From contig CM022946.1 of assembly GCA_012931725.1 (NCBI GenBank), positions 45,961,252 to 46,025,251 of the forward strand: a stretch of DNA of 64,000 nucleotides, read 5' to 3'. A model generated the notes under the pieces. The model saw only the letters and a program-made list of their open reading frames with translations. It was not told the origin of the DNA and ran no database searches. Within the stretch, counting starts at the first letter, position 1. Each line of letters begins with the position of its first letter. Below are positions 34,119 through 46,021 of the stretch, in pieces. Made by a program: the position numbers and the translations under genes. This stretch comes from Litsea cubeba. Lineage: Eukaryota; Streptophyta; Magnoliopsida; Laurales; Lauraceae.

Positions 34119-37100
34119 TCAATCAAAAATGGTCTCCAGCCAAGAGTTCAGCTCCCCAAGCAAACTTTTAGCCTCAGCCGTCAAGGATTCCAAGGCACGC
34201 TTCTTCAGGAACCTGCCATGAGATGCTGGAGTGGGCTGTACCCCTTCTCTCACACCAGGAAGCTTACCTCGAGCAGTTTGCCATTGTTCCTCCTCATCAG
34301 ACTTCCTTTTGAGAACCCGTTCGGCATCTACAACCTGGTGAATCAGAGCACTCTCCCTGTCGCGAGCCTCTATTATGGCAGTCCACTTGGCAGCGACTTG
34401 TGCCTGCAAATGCTCAAGACGTTTCCTGGCCTCATCGACCTCCCTATCAAGGATGTTAAGGTCATGTGTCAGCCTAATGATGGTTATCTCTTCTAAGTTC
34501 CTCTCTCGGACTGCCTGCTTCTTGCTTTCTGTAGCCTCATCCAGGTCAGATTGAGCCTTATCCGCAGGGTCCAAGAACATCTCCTTGAAGAACTGATCGT
34601 CAGGAAAACCCATGGTCTCAAACCACTTGTCACCCAGCTCAATGATCCTATCAACGATCGCCCTGGCACTTGTGACATCCAGACCAGCTTCTTCGGCATC
34701 ACCGAGAATCTCACGCACATGCTGGATCATGCTAAATCCGGCTTCCAAGTGCCCAGAAAAGAGAGTCTCAATCCAAGAGCTCAGAACTCGCACCACCACC
34801 TTCTTCGCAAAAAGAAGAGATGGCCCAGCTGAAGATTCGCCCAACTCCGTTGGTCGGCTACTCATATCATCATCTGTTGGAAGAGTAGCAAAAGAACTCT
34901 TTCCAGCTGAAGCTGCTCCTACTCGGGAAGGAATCTCAGCGCGAGGAATCTCCTCAATATTGTCAGAGCTGGTCCCAGGAATCTCTACCTCTGGATTAAC
35001 CTCTGGCATCCCTTGCTCTGGAAGCGACGGATCCTCCTCTGCCACTTCAAAAGCTGCAAAAGAAACACAAAAAGGTATGAATATGACCCTATTTGAAAAT
35101 CAATATCAGGGTTATAATTACAAAATACCTTCTTCGACGACTGGCGGAACACTTTCTTCCTCCATGAACTCATCGGAAGCATCATCAACATTTGCTTCCA
35201 TCGATGGTTCAAAGTCATCAGAACCCTGTGGCAAGTCAGCTGACAAAAAAAAAATGTGTTAGCAAACCGAGTCACAAAAAAAGAAAAAAAAAGGAGCAAA
35301 AGAAGTCGTACCAATTGGAGATTCTGGATTTACTCCAGAGCCCCTCGGTTCTTCTTCAGGTGCCTCAACAGGATCCATCACCACGTTATCGGTTGGGACC
35401 TCAGGCATCACCAAGTCTTCCTCTGCTAAAAAAAAAAAGAAGAAAAGCAGAAAACAAGAAGCAAATCATAACATGGAAAAAATCCCATGAAAAGAAATGG
35501 AAAGAGAAAAAGGAAGAATCATACCTTCACCGACGGTCTCTTCTTCTCGGCTTCTCTTCTCTGGAGGCTCGTCAGCATCCACTGGCACATCCTCATTGAT
35601 AGTAAGAGGAACTTCCAAGTTAGGAGAGTCCTCATGCTGCCCCTTGCTGCGATGATGACTCCTCCTCCTCTTACCTCTGCGGGCTCGCTTCTTAGAGGAA
35701 CCTGCCCCGCTGTCAGAGTCAGGTTTCCCACTTGACTCGTCACTGGATGGTCTGCTCTTGCCAGTAGACTCCATGGAAGCTTGCCTCTGTGCCACTTGCA
35801 TCCAAGCGCCAAGTTCGGCTTCCTCCTGTTCTAGCTGCTCCAAAGCCTCATCAGGTATTTCTCGAACAGCTTCAGAACCAATGACGCCCTAGTCACCGAG
35901 AAAGCCTATCTTGTGCTTCTCTCCAGAAAGGAAGGCCCAAACTTCCTCTCGCCGGACGCCATCCGACTTTCCAAGGCCCTTTCCAGATGCCAGCTTCACA
36001 TCAAGCTCCTTCTTGGAAAGCCCCCGATATGCCGAAAGCTCTCCGCGAACCACTTAGCAAAGCCGGCAGTCCGGAAAGTCAGCAACACAGGATAAGAAAT
36101 CATGGCTGTAGTGTCTTCAGCACTATAGAAAGCCCATGCATTTCTTCCATCCTGTAAGCCTCCAAAGCGCTTCACCATGCTTGAAGGCGCTCCAACAACG
36201 CCTTGAGAAAAGCCCAGCTGCAAAGCAAAGCGAGAAGGTACATACGGCTGGATGTCGACGAAAAGATGTCTACGGTACACCATCGTGCCGACACGTATGC
36301 TGAAAAGCCACTCTCTCTCTGCATTTGTCAAGGAATAATGCCTTCCCGACCCCGCCCTGGTAGAGTCTTGGGAGGCACCAAAATCAAAAGCCTTCTTCCG
36401 CAACTCCGGAGAAAGCTTCACTGAAGATTGCCCCATCTCGACGTCCCTGAACCGTCGGATCCTCATGCGGGCAAACAAAAGTGATTCGGACACGGCTTTG
36501 CCCTTAGCCAGTCGAATCATCAGAGGATCATCATCCTGAGCAGCACCCAGCCGATGGAAGCCAGGACAGTGGTATACATACCACGAATAAAAGATATGGG
36601 CTGAAAATACCCTATTCATGGGAAGCCCAAGCCGAACCAGAAAAGCAGCAGCCTGCAGTTCGGTACACAGGTAGGAGTAAAGAGCTGGCACCAAAAGCAA
36701 GCTGCTCTCCAAACGCCATCTGGCAAGCCGGAAAAATACAATGCGGCCTGATGTGCGTTCCATCTCCTCCAGCAAAAACGGCCTCACCAAGCCAATAAGT
36801 GAGGTAACAGCGAGATCTCTCCTCAGTGCAATGTCAGGACATATGGCGTTTGTACTTGCACAGAAATCTCTCAACTCTTCTTGCATGGCTAAGAACTTCT
36901 TTGAACTTGGATCCTCAGCTCCGGCTTCCTGGGTCACGCTATCAGAAGACTCCCTACTATCAAAAAAGTTGGGGAATGAAGAGCTAAAACTCTTCCAACT
37001 GCTGGAATCTAACTTTCAAACCCCCCTTCTCCTTCAGAAAAATCATAGAAGGCGACGAGCTGAAAGTATAGAAACCTGAACTCCTCAGACTGCCCCTCGA

Positions 37101-38811
37101 GGACGCTGTCAATCGGCATAACTCCTCATAGAGTTTGCCGAGGATGGGCAATCCGGTAATGGCGCTCAGCTCCTTCAAAGAAAAACCAATCTCACCATTC
37201 GTCACAACGAAGGTATTGGTTTGTGGGAGGAATGACTCCAGCATAGCCATGAAGGCCTCGTCGGAAAAGATCACGGTCTCCCTAAAGGCGCGGACCGCAT
37301 CAAAAATCCCGGCTTCCTTCAAAACGGCGCCACTAATCAGCAGGACGCGATCAGTCCACGACTTCCACTCGGAGTCAGCGTTGAAACGACCTCGAAGTCG
37401 AAAAGGCTTGATCCAATTGCTGCCGTCACCACTGAAAATACCGAAGCCACCGGTCTCAAATCGACCGACGGATAATCAGAGCCCTGGTAGCCGCTGGATG
37501 GCATCAACAGGTCCATGTCAACAGGCGACCTCTCCGTATATCCAGGAGAACCGCCAACAAAAACCCCGGTCTTGATTACATTTGTCCTTCTCACCCAGCT
37601 TGGAGGATCTTCCCTCTTAGGGCACGTGGGGGCAAGGCTCAGAATCGAGACGGTGCGATCAAACGTCGACCGGGTAGCAACAGTCTTCTTCTCACCATCT
37701 GCTGTGAAAGAAAACTGAAAACATCTCCTCTGGTATGTCATGTCATCAGGGACTGCATCACCAAAGAAGAAGGTAGGCTTGGGCAAAACGCTCTGATCTT
37801 CCATCACCCATGGACGACTGCTTACCATGATCTTATAGAATTACTCTCCCTTGAGAGTGATCAGTCGCTGCCTCATCTCATCTCTGTTGAGGGAGTCGCA
37901 CTCTTCCAGATTTCTCTCAACATACTGGACCTTCTCAAAAGCCTGCTGACGGCCGGATTAGAAGATCTAGAAGATCGACGAGGTAAGCTTGTAGCAGGCT
38001 CTTTACCCTTGTTCGCTCTGGAGGAACCACCAAAAAAGGATGGAAAAGAAAAAGATCAAACATCAAAATGACAGAATCTCGCTAAAAAAATCTGGCGAAA
38101 TTTTGACATGATGACGGGGCAATTCCGAAGAAAAAGGAACTATCCCGGAAGAAATAAGAAAGCTTGAAGATGGGCTCAACATCGCTGCGAGCTCCGAAAC
38201 TCCAAACTTTCGAAACCTCAAAGTCTCCGCAAAATCAGGAAGGGCTCAACATCACTGCGAGCTCCAAATTCCCAAATTTGCGAAAACTTTCAGGTATGCT
38301 ATCACATCATGCTACAAATTTAATTTACAAATTAAAGGCATGCATGAACATCTAGGTTTGCCAAAAAAAAAAGAAGGGCATTATCATGATGAGCAAAAAA
38401 AAAAAAGAAAAGAAAAGAAACTTTCTCTAAAAAAAAAAAAAGAAGAGAGGGGAAAGAAAACAAAAAAAAGAAAGAAAAGAAACTCTCTCAAAAAAAAAGG
38501 GGGGGAGAAAAAAAAGAAAAAGAAAACGAGGGCTGGCCCACAGGCCGTGGCCCACAGGCCACGTGCCGTACGGCCAGATCCGTACGGATCTGTCCGTACG
38601 GCCCACACAAAAAAAAAACATGAAAAAAAAAAAGAGAAAAGAAAGCAAAAAAAAAAAAAAAACCGTGTGAAAAAAAAAGGAGGCAAACACGTGGAAAAGA
38701 AAAAAAAAAGAAGAAAAGAAAAGAAAGAAACAAAAAAAGAAAAAACTTTATTTTTTTCCTACAATGGAGTTTTCTTGAAAAAAAAAAAGGGGAGAACTTA
38801 CTTGAAGCCAT
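34119..38811 (-). pseudogene. Antisense five-exon gene of outer copy: plant-mobile-domain-like, nuclear, coiled-coil protein (decayed)
   Basis: Predicted coding exons on the minus strand: 38811-38802, 38030-35525, 35425-35312, 35239-35129, 35053-34119. The start ATG is followed after seven bases by GTAAGT. All introns (771, 99, 72, 75 bases) are phase 1; exons 3 and 4 are exact codon multiples. Exon 2 carries a region resembling the plant mobile domain of transposon-derived proteins (about 37420-37020, with SLKELSAITGLPILG), a helical region, and a basic KKRARRGKRRR cluster near 35690. Exons 3-4 are acidic; exon 5 holds a coiled coil and ends at TGA. Lesions: the intron 1 acceptor reads TG instead of AG (38032-38031), TAA near 37848, TAG at 35891-35889 (Gln in the inner copy), and one-base losses near 37425 and 37120. 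Antisense ORFs are known in the Tat clade; the function is unknown. Confidence 0.75.
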
Positions 38812-38933
38812 TGATGGAGAAGAAGAAGAAAAGTCTTGAAGATCTTGAAGAAGAAGAAACTCTTGGTCTTGAAGCCCTCTTGAGATTATTGCAAAAGAAA
38901 GTAATAAGAGCAAGAGATCCAACCTTCTCCTTG

Positions 38934-38941
38934 CTTTTATA
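38934..38941 (-). promoter_or_regulatory. TATA box of antisense gene, outer copy
   Basis: TATAAAAG on the minus strand, about 125 bases upstream of the antisense ATG, in a sequence nearly identical to the inner copy. Indicates a dedicated promoter facing back toward pol. Confidence 0.65.
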
Positions 38942-39958
38942 GAGGAGAGCAAACCAAAGAAGGAAAGAAGAAAGAGGTAAGTGTTACTAATTAGTAACCT
39001 TACCAAAAGAAAGAGATTAGAAAGATTCTTTCCCAAAAGAAAGATATCTTGAAGGATTTTCTCCAAAAATCAATCTATGACGGATTCTTTCCCAAAAGAA
39101 AGATATCTTGAGATATTCTATCCCAAAATAAAGGGATCATGAGAGATTCTCTCCAAGTAAAGATATTCTTAGATATTCTCTATCCAAATGAGATATTTTT
39201 GGATATTCTTTACAAAAATGACACCATATGAGATCTAAGCCATTTCAAAAGCTTAAGGTCCCATGGGTTAGCCCATATGAGCCAGGTTTGACCACCTAGG
39301 CACACAGAAAAAAAAAAGAAAATTTTTTGGGCTTTTAGTCAAAGAGAAATCCCTCTTACCAAGAGCATACAAAAATGGTTCCATGCCTCTTTTGAGTTGA
39401 TTGGACCATACAAAAGAAAATTCCAAGCCCCATGAGCTTCCAAAAATCAAACCATCCAGCCTCATCTACCAAATTGAGCCAAAATCTTGAAATTGACATT
39501 CCACAAAAATCAAACCAAATCCTGGTCCCCTAACTTGCCACATACAGCTTATTAGGTCACAAGACCAAAATCAAAAATCAAAACTTGATCCCCTAACTTG
39601 CCACATACAGCCTGTTAAGTCACAAGATTAAAACCAAAATCGACCCCCCAACATTCCACATACAGCTTGTTGGGTTACACGATCAAAACCAAACCCGACC
39701 CCCTAACCTGCCACATATAGCCTGTTAGGTCACAAGGTCAAAACCCAAATCCACATCCCTGATGTCATCTTCAAAACTTTGCCTCGAGATGGTATGTGAT
39801 CCCTTTCACCACCATAAAATTCCCCTGGAAGCTCAAAAGGCTACAAATACCAAAAAGAAAGACTGCTCAAAGACTCTTGGTCAAGTCACAGGCTCTCCTT
39901 CAAAAATCTCTTCGAGGCACATCGACTACAAAAGTTAAGCAACTCGTCGCTGTACCTC
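38942..39958 (+). repeat. 3' non-coding region of outer copy with tandem repeats
   Basis: About 39010-39200: AAGAAAGATATCTTGAGATATTC-type units, one fewer than in the inner copy. About 39510-39745: four 62-base units with CCCCTAACTTGCCACATACAG. No gene is seen. Confidence 0.8.
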
Positions 39959-39966
39959 GAGGGGGG
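39959..39966 (+). promoter_or_regulatory. Polypurine tract, outer copy
   Basis: GAGGGGGG, four bases before the 3' LTR. Would prime plus-strand DNA synthesis. Confidence 0.75.
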
Positions 39967-39970
39967 CATT

Positions 39971-42315
39971 TGTTGACACCAAAAATGTCACTTTGCCTTT
40001 TCAAGATCCAAAGAGCTACATGAAGTCGCAACCTGCCATAAATAGGCAATGCTGCTTCCAAAAATCAAATCTTGTCAGAATCAAACAAAAACTGCAAGAT
40101 TCTTCCAGACAGCCAAAAGAGGAGTACACAAGAAATTTCAGGCCATTTCAAAATCATTTGGCCTAACTTCGCTTCTCCGACAGCCAAATCAGGCCTCTCG
40201 GCGGGCAAAGCTCTCCGGGACCATGGTTTCCAAGACAGAGCCTATGGATCATCTTAAAATGACTCCAATAGGTTCCCAGTCAAATTTCAATTCAATCGGA
40301 CATCGGTTGACCGCACATCAAACCGCAACATCTTCATCGCGATAAAAAGCAAGTCTACAGGTGGATAGGACCCCAAACGGCTTCAAAACTCAAACAAAAG
40401 CCTATGGTTGGTCTTATTTATTGCTCAGGAGGCTTCACACACCAAATTTCAGGTCATTCCGACATCGTTTGGCCCAGTTTCAGCTTCTGACGGAAAATCG
40501 GCAGCTCTGCGCGACAAAGTCTTCGGCTTTCTCAGGAAATTGGAAACTTTGCAAAATAAAATGCAAGGATTCTCATCAGGTTTCCTACAAAGAAATTAGG
40601 CCAATAAATGGTCAAAAAGTCAAGGAAAAGTACAGAAGAAAAAAGAATCGAAAAACAGCAAAAACGGACGCAAAACGGGACACGAAAGGGGGAAAAGCCC
40701 CCCAGGGTCGCAGGCCCCTGCGACCCTGGCCCAAGGTCGCAGGCCCCTGCGACCCTGGGCCAGGGTCGCCGGCGACCTTGGAACCAGGGGTCGCCGGGAA
40801 GTCCCCGGAAACTCCGGTTTTCACCGTTTTTTCGCGATTCGAGGAGCCCAGCCTCTGGTACTTTCCAAAATTCATGCTTTTGAGACACCAAGTCCTCTGA
40901 CATCCGTCCAAAACACAGGTAAATCATCAAGAGTATCGAAGGCAATATTGATCGCCACCCGGTCAACCAAAAAAAAGTGTGCTTTCTACCCGACCGATCG
41001 AGAAATCGACAGGACAGATGGCACCGACCCGCTGTTGGCAACAAACACCTGAAATTACATGATCATCTGATGTCGATCTACATGAAGATCCATCGATGAT
41101 CATCAACAGAAGAATCCCAAAAGACGTGGCACGGCCCGCGACTCTTCAGCTGCTCGGCGACCACTTAATGCGATTAATTGACTAGCTTTATTACAGTCAT
41201 TAATCCATTTCTTTGGACGACCCAATCAGAAGCAAGCATTCGGGAGTTACAAGTCAAGAGATTCATGGCATTTAACCCATGAAACTCCTCCCATCATGGC
41301 GATTAAAGGCGATTAAATGCCCTCAATCTCCTCCGGCCAATCAGAAGCCAAGAAAAAGGAGTTACAAAATAAACAATTCAATTTTGTAACTCCTCCCATT
41401 ATGCGGCTTAATGACAATAAAAGCCCATAAACCCTCCTAAAAGGCTACCTAAAAGCCTATAAATAGGAGGGCTCTCCAAGAAGAAGAGACACACACACAC
41501 AACATCAACAGACAGCAGACAGAAATCCATAGAAAGGAAAAAGAGAGAAAACTCTGCGAAAATTCTACACCGGCCACCGCAACAAGGTGACAAAAGTCCC
41601 TTGGGGGGTACCCCCCCCCCCAAGGTCCTTGCCTTCTCCTCCTGCCTCCAATGGCTTAGATATGGCTTTTCAGCCCGTCTACTCGGCTTTTTATTGGATA
41701 TAGGACCTCCTTTTGTCTTTGTCCTCTAAAAACCTGAGGTTATAGCCAAGCCAAGCGAATCGATAGCATCCTCTGTTCTCATCTGCATGGATGATGGTGA
41801 AGCCCACATATGGCTTGCGACCGTCAATCTAAACGAGTCCCCCACAATCTCCTGAGAAGTTAGATCCTCATTTTCTTGCTTTTCATTGTAGTTTGTATTT
41901 TTTTAAAAGAGACAAAATCACAATTCTTGTCTTTCATTGTTGATAAGGATTGTAAATCGGCTATAAACGCCAAAATCGCTATAAACGCCAAAAATCGGCT
42001 ATAAACGCCAAAATCGGCTATAAATGCCAAAAAAAATCGCCTTTCACGGCAAACCAAGAAAAATGTCTCTTTTCTTAAATATATGTGCAATGGAAAACTT
42101 GAAAGAAGTTGATTTCCTTTTTACTTGCGAAGGTTGATCTCCGGATCACCACTTGCAATTCCAAGTAAAAATAGAAAATCTGGCACACCCACAAAAAAAA
42201 GAAATGTTGATGCACGCCCCCTTTGCCCCCCGGTTACGAAAGGGTCGGAACCAAACGGACTCCCACGTCCGCCGACCTCGGTAGGAACCCGGGCATCCGG
42301 GAGCGCGGTCCATCA
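39971..42315 (+). repeat. 3' LTR of outer Tat copy
   Basis: Begins TGTTGACACC after a purine run and ends GGTCCATCA, 2345 bases. It has one GC-rich inverted-repeat unit fewer (40697-40805) than the inner LTRs and more base changes, so it is an older or diverged family member. Confidence 0.95.
41458..41465 (+). promoter_or_regulatory. TATA box of outer 3' LTR
   Basis: TATAAATA at the LTR-equivalent position. Transcription would run into the minus-strand element to the right. Confidence 0.75.
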
Positions 42316-42497
42316 GGAGCAATCTGGCATTGCTGGGGCGTGCACTGCCGAAGTGGGGGAGTTGTGCGCAGAAGGCATGGAGCTCTCATCCGAGACCAAG
42401 GCGAGACCGAGCTTGCCGGGATGGACTTGCTGGTGCGAGGGCCTGTGATGGAGCATCCTGGATGGGACTCTGATGAGTTCGGGAATTTCCCCACACA
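42316..42497 (-). repeat. 3' LTR fragment of minus-strand element
   Basis: 182 bases matching 49598-49779 with a few substitutions. It starts with ggagc, the presumed target duplication of the outer Tat copy. The rest of this LTR lies left of the window. Confidence 0.9.
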
Positions 42498-42509
42498 AAC
42501 CCCCCCAGC
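42498..42509 (-). promoter_or_regulatory. Polypurine tract of minus-strand element
   Basis: On the minus strand AGCTGGGGGGGTT directly precedes the LTR start TGTGTGGGG. Confidence 0.75.
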
Positions 42510-43019
42510 TTCTGAGCTCTGAGAGTACTCTTTGAGGTCGGAAGCTAAGAAGGGAGTTGTTGAGCTTGATATTCTTCAGAGTCTGGTTTGCCACAAACTG
42601 AGAGACTGTGACCAGCCGGCCCGTCGCCAGAGGTGCAGTCTCGTTGGAAGTATTCTAGTGATGCTGCCGAGGGGGCTAGTATTACTGCCAACCTGGAAAC
42701 TGGCGCTGCTGCCAAGCTGAGGACTGGAACCATTGTCGAGCTGGGTGTAGCTGAGAACCGAGATGTGCTCGTTGCCGAGACCAGCATGAGGCCGAGGAGG
42801 TGATGTGGAACAGTCTCTTCGGCATTCTAGTTGGGCTGACATTGGCTGAGGTGGAGACGTGGACCAGTCTCTTTGGCCGAGGTGAAGGAGGCTGGACGGT
42901 ACGCCAGAGGAAAAATAAAGTTTCTGATCAGATGAACTGTACTGTATTTCTGTATTCTCGTGCTTGTATTGCTTTTTTCTTCTGAATACTGTTATTAGCC
43001 GAGATGAACCTAGAGTCTT
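42510..43019 (-). other. Non-coding interior of minus-strand element
   Basis: No convincing ORF or domain on either strand. It contains loosely repeated CTGCCAA/GAGCTG/CCGAGG phrases, similar in flavour to the 5' LTR. Confidence 0.5.
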
Positions 43020-43330
43020 GAGGATCTCGGCTGTGCGAGTCTGAGTCCGGGGCTGATCTCGGGGGGCGTGTGAACCCAGAATTTTAGGGAAGACTGGATG
43101 CGTGAATCCGGAGCCGGTCCCAGGGTATATGAACCCAGAATTTTAGGGAAGACTGGAGGCGTGAATCCGAAGTCGGTCCCAGGGTATATGAACCCAAAAT
43201 TTAGGAAGCGACCGGATGTATGAATCCGAAGCCGGTCCCAGGGTATATGAACCCAAAATCTAGGAAGCGACCGGATGTATGAATCCGAAGGCGGTCCCAG
43301 GGTGTATGAATCCAAGGTCGGTCTCGCCGA
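43020..43330. repeat. Tandem array, about 62-base unit
   Basis: Four to five units carrying GGTCCCAGGGTATATGAACC and GAATCCGAAG. The overlapping minus-strand ORF is an artefact of the repeat. Confidence 0.85.
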
Positions 43331-43439
43331 GATAGAGAAGCCTGGATGTATGAACCCGAGGGCAGTCTCTCTGGCGTTGGCCTAGACCAACATGAGGCCG
43401 AACCTGCGTGAAGCACGTAGCTAGCACGAGGGCGACACC

Positions 43440-43860
43440 AACATGAGGTCGTGAAATGCGGTCGAGACCAGCATGAGGCCGAAACCAGCGTGAGGTGGAA
43501 ACCAGCACGTGGATGGACCAGCATGAGGTCGTTTAAATGCGGTCGAGACCAGAATGATACCGAGACCAGCGTGAGGAGGAAACCAGCACGTGGACGGACC
43601 AGCATGAGGTCGTTAAATGCGGTCGAGACTAGCATGAGGCTGAGACCAGCGTGAGGAGGAAACCAGCACGTGGACGGGCCAGCATGAGGTCGTTAAATGC
43701 GGTCGAGACCAGCATGAGGTCGAGACCAGCGTGAGGAGGAAACCAGCACGTGGACGGACCAGCATGAGGTCGTTAAATGCGGTCGAGACCAGCATGAAGC
43801 CGAGACCAGCGTGAGGAGGAAACCAGCACGTGGACGGACCAGCATGAGGTCGTTTGGAGG
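43440..43860. repeat. Tandem array, about 80-base unit
   Basis: Five units of GACCAGCATGAGGTCG...CACGTGGACGGACC; CACGTGGA falls at about 43507, 43588, 43668, 43748 and 43828. Confidence 0.9.
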
Positions 43861-43974
43861 CCAAGAAGCCTGGGTGCATCTACCCGAGGACTTGGTTGCC
43901 CTGTTGACGAATGCGAGTCACGCCTGAGTGTATAAAGCGACCCTAGGGTGAGCTCGGTGGCTCTGGATGATTGA

Positions 43975-44315
43975 CAACGGTAGAGGACCGTGCGATCAAG
44001 GCTGACAGCAGAGGACCGTGCCGTCGAAATAACGGTAGAGGGTCGTGCGATCGAAGCCGACAGTAGAGGGTCGTGCCGGTGTCATCGAAGCTGACGGAGC
44101 CATCGAAGCTGACAGTAGAGGGTCGTGCCGCCGAAATGACGGTAGAGGGTCGTGCGATCGAAGCTGACGGGCGGTCGAAGCTGATAGTAGAAGGTCGCGC
44201 CGTTGTCATCGAAGCTGACGGCACCATCGAAGCTGACAGTGGAGGACCGTGCCACCGAAATGACGGTAGAGGTTCGTGCGATCGAAGCTGACGGGCGGTC
44301 GAAGCTGAGTGATGA
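43975..44315. repeat. Irregular tandem array, GTAGAGGGTCGTGC / GATCGAAGCTGACGG units
   Basis: Alternating short units in variable order give a higher-order repeat. Both strands show false Ser/Arg-rich ORFs. Confidence 0.8.
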
Positions 44316-44640
44316 CGGGAGACGTCTAGCTGCCTCCCGAGCTGGAAGAGACTGCTGTAGAGCTAGGGGCTGCTTGCGAGCAGGAGACATCCGCCGAACT
44401 GGAGTCGTCCGCTAAGCTGGAAGCTATCTGGTCACTCTTGTAAAGGTCGAACTGCTCCTGGGCTCGGGCTTCGTCTGCTTCTTGCCTGACGAATTAGTTT
44501 ATCCTGGTCATCAGTGCTGCTATAGTGTCCACGGGATGCATGGCCAAGTTCCCCCGAAGCTCGTTGCCTGGTAGAAGGGCTTGTTGGAAAGACAGGACTG
44601 CTATTACATCTGAGGCATTTTCGATCTGGCTGTAGACAGT

Positions 44641-45190
44641 CTAGAACCTCTTGGCGAACTGGGTGACATTCTCGGTCTGCTTCATTCTGAGGGCCATCAG
44701 GTCGGCGGATGTCCTGGCGATGACACTGTGAACTTGGAAATTCGTCATGAAGGAATTACGGAGCTGCTGCCAACTTTTGATCGATCCTTGGGGGAGTGCG
44801 CAGAACCATTTTAGGGGGAGGTCCCTGAGGCTGGAAGAGAAGACTCTGCAGTTCAGGTGGCCTGCACCGCCCCACACCGACATCCTCTGAGTGAAGTGCC
44901 GGAGGTGTGCTGCTGGGTCCGAGGTTCCATCATAAACGACGAACCTCGAGACTTTGAAATCTTCAGGAAGGGGGAAGCTTCTGATCTCTGGAGAGAAGGG
45001 AGATGTGCCGAAATCGTCCAAGTTCACCCGAACTTGAGCGAAGCCGGACATCTTCATGTGCTGTCGTACTGCTTACTCTATGCGTCGATCAAGCCACTCT
45101 CTGGAGTCGCGGTTGTTAATTACCCGAGCTTACGCCATGGGCCCGGTTGCTTCTGTTGTCCTTCAGGGTGCGCCTTTTGGAAGGTAGAGT
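44641..45190 (-). pseudogene. Gag capsid region of minus-strand element
   Basis: The minus-strand frame from 45057 to 44641 encodes a retrotransposon gag domain: FPLPEDFKVSRFVVYDGTSD, then HLRHFTQRM, LPLKWFCALP and IKSWQQLRNSFMTNF, the usual capsid core. A stop follows FAKRF at 44641, although similar gag-like sequence continues beyond it to about 44480, so it is truncated. Upstream (45058-45190) the frame is broken by stops. The N-terminal part lies at 48617-48777, separated by the inserted fragment. Confidence 0.85.
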
Positions 45191-46021
45191 TGATAAGCAG
45201 TGGTTGCATTGGCCTGTTCCTGTAACACCTCTTTGAAAGCAGGGATTGTTGGACAATCCTCCGAAGAGTGGGTGTCACAGTCACAAATACCACACACGGT
45301 GACGGGCTGTTTACTCCTCCCCATTTCTATGGCTTCAATTTTTCTAGTTAGGAATGCTACTTTTGCATTGAGTTCCATTTCATCGTCCTGAAGTCGATAT
45401 ATTCCCCCTACCTTAGGATTATTCGATTGCCTTGGATTATCAACTCCATCTGAAGTGTCCCAATTTTGGGCACTTTGCAAGAGAATCTAAGTATTCCCAT
45501 GCTTCATCAGGGTTTTTGCTCAAAAACTAACCATTACACATCATTTCAATGAATCGGCGCATCTCGGAAGTTAACCCATCATAAAACATACCAATTACGC
45601 TCCATGATTCGAATCCATGATGTGGGCAGGCTTGTAAGAGCTCTTTGAAGCGTTCCCAACACTTGAAGAAAGATTCTTTTTCTTTTTGTTTGAGATTCAT
45701 CATGTGTCTTCTCAAAGTGTTGGTTTTGTGAAGTGGGAAAAACTTTTTCAAAAATTCTCGCACCATAACATTCCAAGTGGTAATCAAATTGGGCCTAAGG
45801 GAATGCAACCATATTTTTGCCTTCTCCTTCATTGAAAAAGGGAATAATCTAAATTTGACTATGTCCTCCCCAATTTTATTGAAGTGTAAAGTGGCACATA
45901 CTTCTTCAAATTCTCTTAAGTGCGAATACGCACTTTCTGAATCAAGGCCATGGAACTTAGGGAGTAATTGTATCACGCCCGGCTTTATTTCAAGATTTCC
46001 CACATTGGGTGGGACGAAACT
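45191..46021 (-). pseudogene. Partial Athila-like gag
   Basis: Read from right to left: FVPPNVGNLEIKPGVIQLLPKFHGL, the capsid core with LREFEEVCATL, FPFSMKEKAKIWLHSL, FLKKFFPLHKTN, WERFKELLQACPHHG and FYDGLTSEMR; a stop at 45527; then the conserved NPDEAWEYL region out of frame. A CCHC zinc knuckle (CGICDCDTHSSEDC) lies at about 45265-45310. It ends inside the QANATTAY stretch at 45191. Capsid and nucleocapsid are recognisable; protease and pol are absent. Confidence 0.85.

Larger units (their letters stand above)
1..42315 (+). mobile_element. Outer Tat-lineage Ty3/gypsy retrotransposon, 5' LTR outside window, split by inner copy
   Basis: Two blocks, 1-8454 and 31930-42315, form one element once the inner copy is removed. 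Base 1 aligns with about 12836 of the inner copy, so the window opens late in the leader. The order is gag, protease, G-patch-like spacer, reverse transcriptase, RNase H, archaeal-type RNase H, integrase (interrupted at 8454, resumed at 31930), tandem repeats, an antisense gene, polypurine tract and 3' LTR. The dual RNase H and the antisense ORF downstream of integrase are known traits of the Tat clade (Tat, Grande, Ogre, Retand relatives). There is no chromodomain after integrase. The base after the 3' LTR starts ggagc, which also lies at the matching position of the related LTR at 49598-49602, so ggagc is the likely target duplication. Confidence 0.93.

Noticed and set aside
43451..43879. 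Repetitive ORFs on both strands in the 80-base array
   Set aside because: The array unit happens to lack stops in several frames; no domain.
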